A stretch of DNA of 64,000 nucleotides, taken from Margaritifera margaritifera. Lineage: Eukaryota; Mollusca; Bivalvia; Unionida; Margaritiferidae. Position 1 is the stretch's first letter. Each line of letters starts with the position of its first letter. The notes below the pieces were generated by a model that was not told the origin of the DNA, made no database searches, and saw only the letters and a program-made list of their open reading frames with translations. Positions 58,783 to 64,000 of this stretch are shown here, piece after piece. The position numbers were made by a program, and so were the translations under genes. The stretch is from contig JAQPZY010001536.1 in the NCBI GenBank assembly GCA_029931535.1, positions 2,487,001 to 2,551,000 of the forward strand, in the 5' to 3' direction.

Positions 58783-58934
58783 GACTCATACGTGTCTTAC
58801 CAGCTTGTTTCCGATTGCGATGGTGCGTGATGTGGAGGCTTCATATTGTGTGTGTCGGCAGTGTGTGGCCTTAGCATACGTGCTACTAAGACTTAGGCGA
58901 TGAGTGATCTATATCCCAAAACTTCATAAGAGAG

Positions 58935-59186
58935 ATGGCAGAAGATGTGAGTGACCTTGATATTAAGGAGCCAATACATGGGTTGGCGGCCAAGCCAAAA
59001 GGCAAAAAGACGGCCGATAATGAAACACTAGCACATCAGTGTGACCACCTGTCTGAACTAGTGGCTTCTGGAGCGGGGACAGAATATATAGGTATGTCTC
59101 TTACCTTTGTGAACCGAACGGCAATGAGCGATGAAGAGGTTGCAAAAACCTATACCATGTACGAGGCTAAACTGGGACCAGGATAA
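58935..59186 (+). CDS. Polinton-associated small protein, first part
   Basis: The 83-codon frame starts MAEDVSDLDIKEPI, has a basic stretch KPKGKKTADNETLAHQ and ends in MSDEEVAKTYTMYEAKLGPG. Acidic-then-basic and helical in look, it is followed nine bases later by a second frame (59195-59407) that probably continues the same gene after a shift. Its place downstream of capsid and ATPase, and its layout, fit the conserved small protein seen beside capsid genes in animal Polinton-like elements, whose role is uncertain. This is one of the least damaged genes of the block. Confidence 0.5.
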   Translation: MAEDVSDLDIKEPIHGLAAKPKGKKTADNETLAHQCDHLSELVASGAGTEYIGMSLTFVNRTAMSDEEVAKTYTMYEAKLGPG

Positions 59187-59194
59187 CTGCTTCT

Positions 59195-59407
59195 ATGTGG
59201 TCATATCTGTTTGGCTCGTACACGGCAGTTGTGAGCAACTTTCTGCCCATAGACAACCGCGAGCACCTTGCGAGGGATTTAAAAGATGATGCGCTCATCC
59301 GGGCCTCATTGACAAACATCATCAGCCGCTTCTACTTCAGGTATGACCCTGTACTAGCGCCAACTATAGCTGGTATCATAACATATAGGCATGTTGAAAA
59401 AAAATAA
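59195..59407 (+). CDS. Polinton-associated small protein, second part
   Basis: The 70-codon frame includes YLFGSYTAVVSNFLPID, HLARDLKDDALIRASLTN and APTIAGIITYRHVE. The moderately hydrophobic stretch PVLAPTIAGIITY may be membrane- or capsid-associated. It stops 23 bases before the polymerase fragment on the opposite strand. A single frameshift relative to 58935-59186 would make one protein of about 155 residues. Confidence 0.5.
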   Translation: MWSYLFGSYTAVVSNFLPIDNREHLARDLKDDALIRASLTNIISRFYFRYDPVLAPTIAGIITYRHVEKK

Positions 59408-59429
59408 AGTCAAAATATAACAAACGATG

Positions 59430-60480
59430 AGTAAGACAGAGGAATCGAATACGTTTGACCTTACTTCCTCACTGATGCGTATCTGGTAGAGATCATTTTC
59501 CCAACTAAATAGGTATATCGTGATGATCGGGTCGAGGCGCTCGACCTGTCGATGTCGCTCACCTTGACTGGGAAATCGATGACTTCAAAGTTTAGCTGTT
59601 CCAAGTGCTGGCGGTTCTTGTATGGCCGGTGAACGTGCTCGTCTGCTAGGTATAGTGCTGACAGAATAGCCCGCTTGAAACAGCGGTTGTCGATGTTTTT
59701 TACCTTGACGTTGGAATATATCTCCAGCCTTCAAACGGGCGGTACGTCGTCGCGCATTGATCGAATGTCTCACACCGCACGAAATGTCATCCGGACCCTT
59801 TCGCTCCTGTACTCTCTGAATTGCGGCTTTAGCTTGTGCGATCAGACGTTCGACCTCATCAATTCGTATGGATGCGGTAGCGCTGGTCTGTAAATAAGTT
59901 GTCACGTTAATGGTTCTTTCTGGCTAAGCTTCTTCATCGTATACGTTCTGCTGGGTGGGGAGCAACTTTCTCCAGCTGTGACATAAACAGAAGGCTAATC
60001 ATCAGGCCGTTATGTTACCTGGGCTAACTGCCGATGACGTTCTGCGCTATGAGCCTTGTCATTAATAATTGCTACAGCGTGTGCTTCAAGCCCGTGCTTT
60101 TCTGGCCCGGTGGCGTGTTAGTCTTTAACAGTCGCGTTGGTTCTGCCCTGCCACTCTACAAAGGCTGGCAGGGCTGGAGGCTCAACACTGCGCCTAGGAG
60201 CCAGAAGTGGCATTTGGGTCGGAGGCTCAACCCTGCGTGTAGGAACTGGAACTGGCCATTGGACCGGGGGATCGACATTGCTCCTTGGAGCCGGAACTGG
60301 CCATTGGGCCGGAAATGGTTGTGGGGCTGGCTGGTGAGCCTCGCTCGGCAGTAGTGTGTTCAGCGCGTCATCATATTCACCCTGGGTTAAAAGTGCTCTC
60401 CGGAGCAGCTCGTTCAGATTGCGCTCAACAGTTTGGCACTTTGCATAAGGTTTGTTTTTTTAGAAAAAGAATTTTTCAGG
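59430..60480 (-). pseudogene. N-terminal part of Polinton-type polymerase gene
   Basis: Minus frames in order are VERNLNELLRRALLTQGEYDD (60430-60370), then a proline-rich repeat segment (60309-60175). VERLIAQAKAAIQRVQERKG (59850) follows, and after a shift NVKVKNIDNRCFKRAILSAL (59710-59650) and LEQLNFEVIDFPVKVSDID (59600-59545). The NRCFKRAILSAL and LNFE-I-FPVK-DI pair is the pattern found upstream of the exonuclease block in Polinton-type protein-primed polymerases. The reading ends at about 59430, so exonuclease and palm are missing. It converges with the plus-strand structural genes, the usual arrangement of opposite-strand modules. Confidence 0.6.
60175..60309 (-). repeat. 45-bp coding repeat, three copies
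   Basis: Three consecutive 45-base units starting GGAGGCTCAAC or variants (60175, 60220, 60265 approximately). On minus they encode 15-residue proline-rich repeats of the form VEPPxQWPVPAPRRS. The period preserves the frame. Confidence 0.85.
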
Positions 60481-60509
60481 TTTTCCTCGCTGGTTATCCT
60501 GGCTATTAA

Positions 60510-61130
60510 AAACAGACCTTGTATATCTTAGGTATTGTTAAAATAACTTTTGATTCCCTTTATTGTTGTGTATGATTGCAATTTGGTTTATAGAGTATAC
60601 AGCTTGGCATTCCTGCAGATATGCACCTCTGAAAAGACTGCTAGCTCTGCTTTGTCATTTTCACTTCCTGGACTTCAAAGGTAAATTGGAGCAAAAAAAA
60701 CCAGATAACTGATTTTACTTTTTATATATTTTATTATTCATTTATTGTACTTTCAGAAGCTGATATTGTCTAATCTGGCAAAATTCATTTTCCCTATTTT
60801 AATAACTGCTAACGTTAGTGTACTTTGGATTAATTAGGCTCATATTTCGCGCACATGGAAGCAGACATTTTATCAGCTGTCTGCTTAGTTTCCATAATGA
60901 GCACATGTAAAGAAATTTCAGTCACATGAAAGTAGCATAGAGGTATGCCAACATTCTCGCCACTGTGTATGTTGCCGATGCAAACAACTTCAGCTTATAC
61001 CGGTCCATCTCTCAGAAGTACATACTAACTGAAGAGCGCTACCTTAAGCGAGTGATAGTAGACATTGCTTACGGTTTATAACCAATCAACCATTAACCGC
61101 TATGCCTCTTACCAGTATGTGTATTCGTAT
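60510..61130. other. AT-rich interval inside virus-like block
   Basis: No clear gene. A plus frame near 60965-61080 reads VYVADANNFSLYRSISQKYI and TEERYLKRVIVDIAYGL, which looks protein-like, but I cannot extend it or name it. Confidence 0.35.
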
Positions 61131-61146
61131 TTTTGCAGCCGGTTGA

Positions 61147-61610
61147 CTATAATATAGCATCGGTGTATGTACGCTTGAAATTCTCGCAAGACAAAAATAA
61201 TTGGCTGCGTGTCTGCTCATCGGGCACAAACATGTTGATAATCTCATCGTATTCTACTTTTGGAGGGTATTCTTGCATGTGCTGTCCCAGGCGCGGCGTT
61301 CGCCTTTCCAGCTCCTTCATTACTAGCTTGAACATCTGTTTAAACTTTTTTTTATGCTTCGCAACTGATCGTTTGCCTTCTTGCTTCAACATTGTTGGCA
61401 GAGCCCTGTTTCTGACTGTGTTCAAATCCCAAATCCATTGTAAGGCATCGGACGAATTCTTCCCCTTCTAATCATTTGTCTGCTCGTTTATACATGAAGT
61501 CGCGCACTCATGACGCCCGCCATGTAGAAGCCACCTGCAATTATCGTACCCACGCATTGTTGTATTGGACGCAACACCGGTATATCTCCCGCCATTTGTA
61601 TTTCAAATAA
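61147..61610 (-). CDS. Two-part small gene in virus-like block
   Basis: On minus an ATG near 61597 opens MAGDIPVLRPIQQCVGTIIA, then GGFYMAGVMSARLHV and a stop; the hydrophobic glycine-rich centre suggests a small membrane or capsid-associated protein. Downstream, frame 61425-61147 reads MNTVRNRALPTMLKQEGKRS, MFKLVMKELERRTPRLGQHM and DEIINMFVPDEQTRSQLFLS, charged and helical and without internal stops. Whether these were one gene is unknown. Neither is recognised with certainty, but both sit within the Polinton-like block. Confidence 0.4.
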
Positions 61611-61659
61611 AAGTTATTCGCCACTCCGAGCAAACCAACTAATTATCCAGTTCTCAAGA

Positions 61660-61870
61660 CTCCTAAACGTTTGGAGCAGCCCATGGTGGGTGGGGGTGGG
61701 CCCAAAAAGGCATCTTTTACATGGAGGCTGGTCCCAAACACCTGCAAAAGTTTGGACCAGCCCCTGAGGGGTGGAGCTGGTTCAAATATCAACAATGTAA
61801 GACTTCCTGAGAGTCTGGACCCTCCGTGGGGTTGGGGCCTCTGAATTGTATAGCTATATATTATAGTCTG
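61660..61870 (-). repeat. Possible right terminal repeat of the Polinton-like block
   Basis: Inverted, partial counterpart of 54540-54860. It holds internal repeats: TTGGA-CAGCCC appears about three times (61671, 61730 and 61752), and GGGTGGGGGTGGGCCC at 61687. Confidence 0.4.
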
Positions 61871-61899
61871 GCTCTGAATGTTTAACTTTCCACTTTTCG

Positions 61900-63067
<1,168 letters not shown>

Positions 63068-63200
63068 TTTGTCTGTGTTGCGATTTATAAGCAAATAACA
63101 AATAAGAATACATTTTTTTAACACTTGTGACACCAAAAACATTTACACAAAAACGTTATAAAAATATGTATTATAGTTGTGATCATGTATTTCTTCATAT

Positions 63201-63225
63201 AATTATTATTATTATTATTATTATT
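63201..63225. repeat. (ATT)n microsatellite
   Basis: Eight ATT units, then T-rich DNA up to the 211-bp array. Confidence 0.9.
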
Positions 63226-63299
63226 TTTTTATTTTATTTTTTTAAATTTATTTCGGTGTTAATATTCAATAGAAAACGACGTTTCAGGGAACATTTCAT

Positions 63300-63932
63300 A
63301 TGTAGATATAATTATTGTAGTTTTCGTTCATGTTGCCGCTTATGAATGCTTTGCCTAAAGGGCTTCCGAGTAAACTCAGATTTAAAACACAAAGTTTTGC
63401 ACCATCAAGAATTTGCCAAGTCGGTTGACAGGCGAATGATACGAGCGGATATCACTTGCCAAAGTTATACGTACGCTCGCCTGCGACTCAGTATTTGTGA
63501 AAACCAATGCATGTAGATATCATTATTGTAGTTTTCGTTCGTGTTGCCACTTATGTAAGCTTTGCCTAAAGGGCTTCCGAGTAAACTCGGATTTAAAACA
63601 CAAAGTTTTGCACCATCAAGAATTTGCCAAGTCGGTTGACAGGCGAATGATACGAGCGGATATCACTTGCCAAAGTTATACGCACGCTCGCCTGCGACTC
63701 AGTATTTGTGAAAACCAATGCATGTAGATATCATTATTGTAGTTTTCGTTCGTGTTGCCACTTATGTAAGCTTTGCCTAAAGGGCTTCCGAGTAAACTCG
63801 GATTTAAAACACAAAGTTTTGCACCATCAAGAATTTGCCAAGTCGGTTGACAGGCGAATGATACGAGCGGATATCACTTGCCAAAGTTATACGTACGCTC
63901 GCCTGCGACTCAGTATCAGTGAAAACCAACGC
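63300..63932 (+). repeat. 211-bp tandem repeat, three near-identical copies
   Basis: Units start ATGTAGATAT at 63300, 63511 and 63722. Copies 2 and 3 differ at very few positions (GCACGC versus GTACGC, and the last bases); copy 1 differs at about eight. Since 211 is not a multiple of three, each unit repeats a frame of its own: HLCKLCLKGFRVNSDLKHKV, then HHQEFAKSVDRRMIRADIT. The C-x2-C...H pattern recalls a C2H2 zinc finger but the first histidine is one residue early. The array may extend past a diverged edge, though flanks on both sides look unique. Confidence 0.95.
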
Positions 63933-63976
63933 ATTTGTATCCTCCTTCTATGAACATAGATACCTAATAATGAAGT

Positions 63977-64000
63977 GTGTGTGTGCGTGCGTGTGTGTGT
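63977..64000. repeat. (GT)n run at window end
   Basis: GT with GC interruptions, cut by the window edge. Confidence 0.9.

Overview
This window reads as repeat-rich, intron-poor-signal DNA from an animal, most probably a cephalopod mollusc such as an octopus. That taxonomic call is an inference. It rests on the very AT-rich background, the dense long microsatellites, a tRNA-derived SINE, decayed LINEs of several clades, a Penelope-type GIY-YIG endonuclease and Polinton/adintovirus-like virion genes, with no bacterial operon structure, rRNA or intact tRNA gene. Almost every long open frame is either a simple repeat read through or a piece of a dead mobile element. I found no complete conserved host gene. 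Four short host-like candidates stand out: a 52-codon frame behind a CCAAT-rich segment (4.1 kb), a 54-codon frame on a CAAAATGGCGG start (27.8 kb), a signal-peptide exon with a perfect donor on the minus strand (45.3 kb) and a 53-nt internal-exon candidate (53.2 kb). Layout, left half. 1.06-2.23 kb: 24-bp minisatellite. 2.28-3.65 kb: LINE relic with a mutated YADD box. 6.39-10.64 kb (minus): one CR1/Jockey-like LINE (endonuclease plus reverse transcriptase) split by a 1.93-kb insertion with a 10-bp near-duplicated target site. 11.65-12.67 kb (minus): Penelope-like 3' half (GIY-YIG, then a hammerhead-like motif). 13.3-23.0 kb: about six diverged units of a roughly 1.8-2.1-kb tandem array with an exon-like segment in each. 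26.3-27.5 and 31.2-32.5 kb: two copies of one zinc-finger-encoding element in opposite orientation, each carrying a minisatellite. Layout, right half. 29.6-31.1, 36.0-38.6 and 43.1-43.5 kb: three copies of an old segmental duplication, two with Polinton-type DNA polymerase B remains and one with a 169-bp hAT-like MITE. 38.83 kb: SINE. 40.43 kb: 42-bp minisatellite. 41.5-42.1 kb (minus): RNase H end of an I-like LINE. 46.9-51.7 kb: three LINE 3' fragments. 54.4-61.9 kb: a GC-richer Polinton/adintovirus-like block with frameshifted capsid, packaging ATPase and small genes on plus and the start of a polymerase on minus, bounded by inverted decayed sequences that may be its termini. 63.3-63.93 kb: three near-identical 211-bp tandem copies. 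The genes do not form a host pathway. The coherent stories are element biology: an inactivated virus-like element whose genes are broken by stops, frameshifts and a new TG microsatellite; nested LINE decay; and microsatellites that grow where polypyrimidine or AT tracts already sat. Protein family calls come from reading translated frames by eye; no database search was run.
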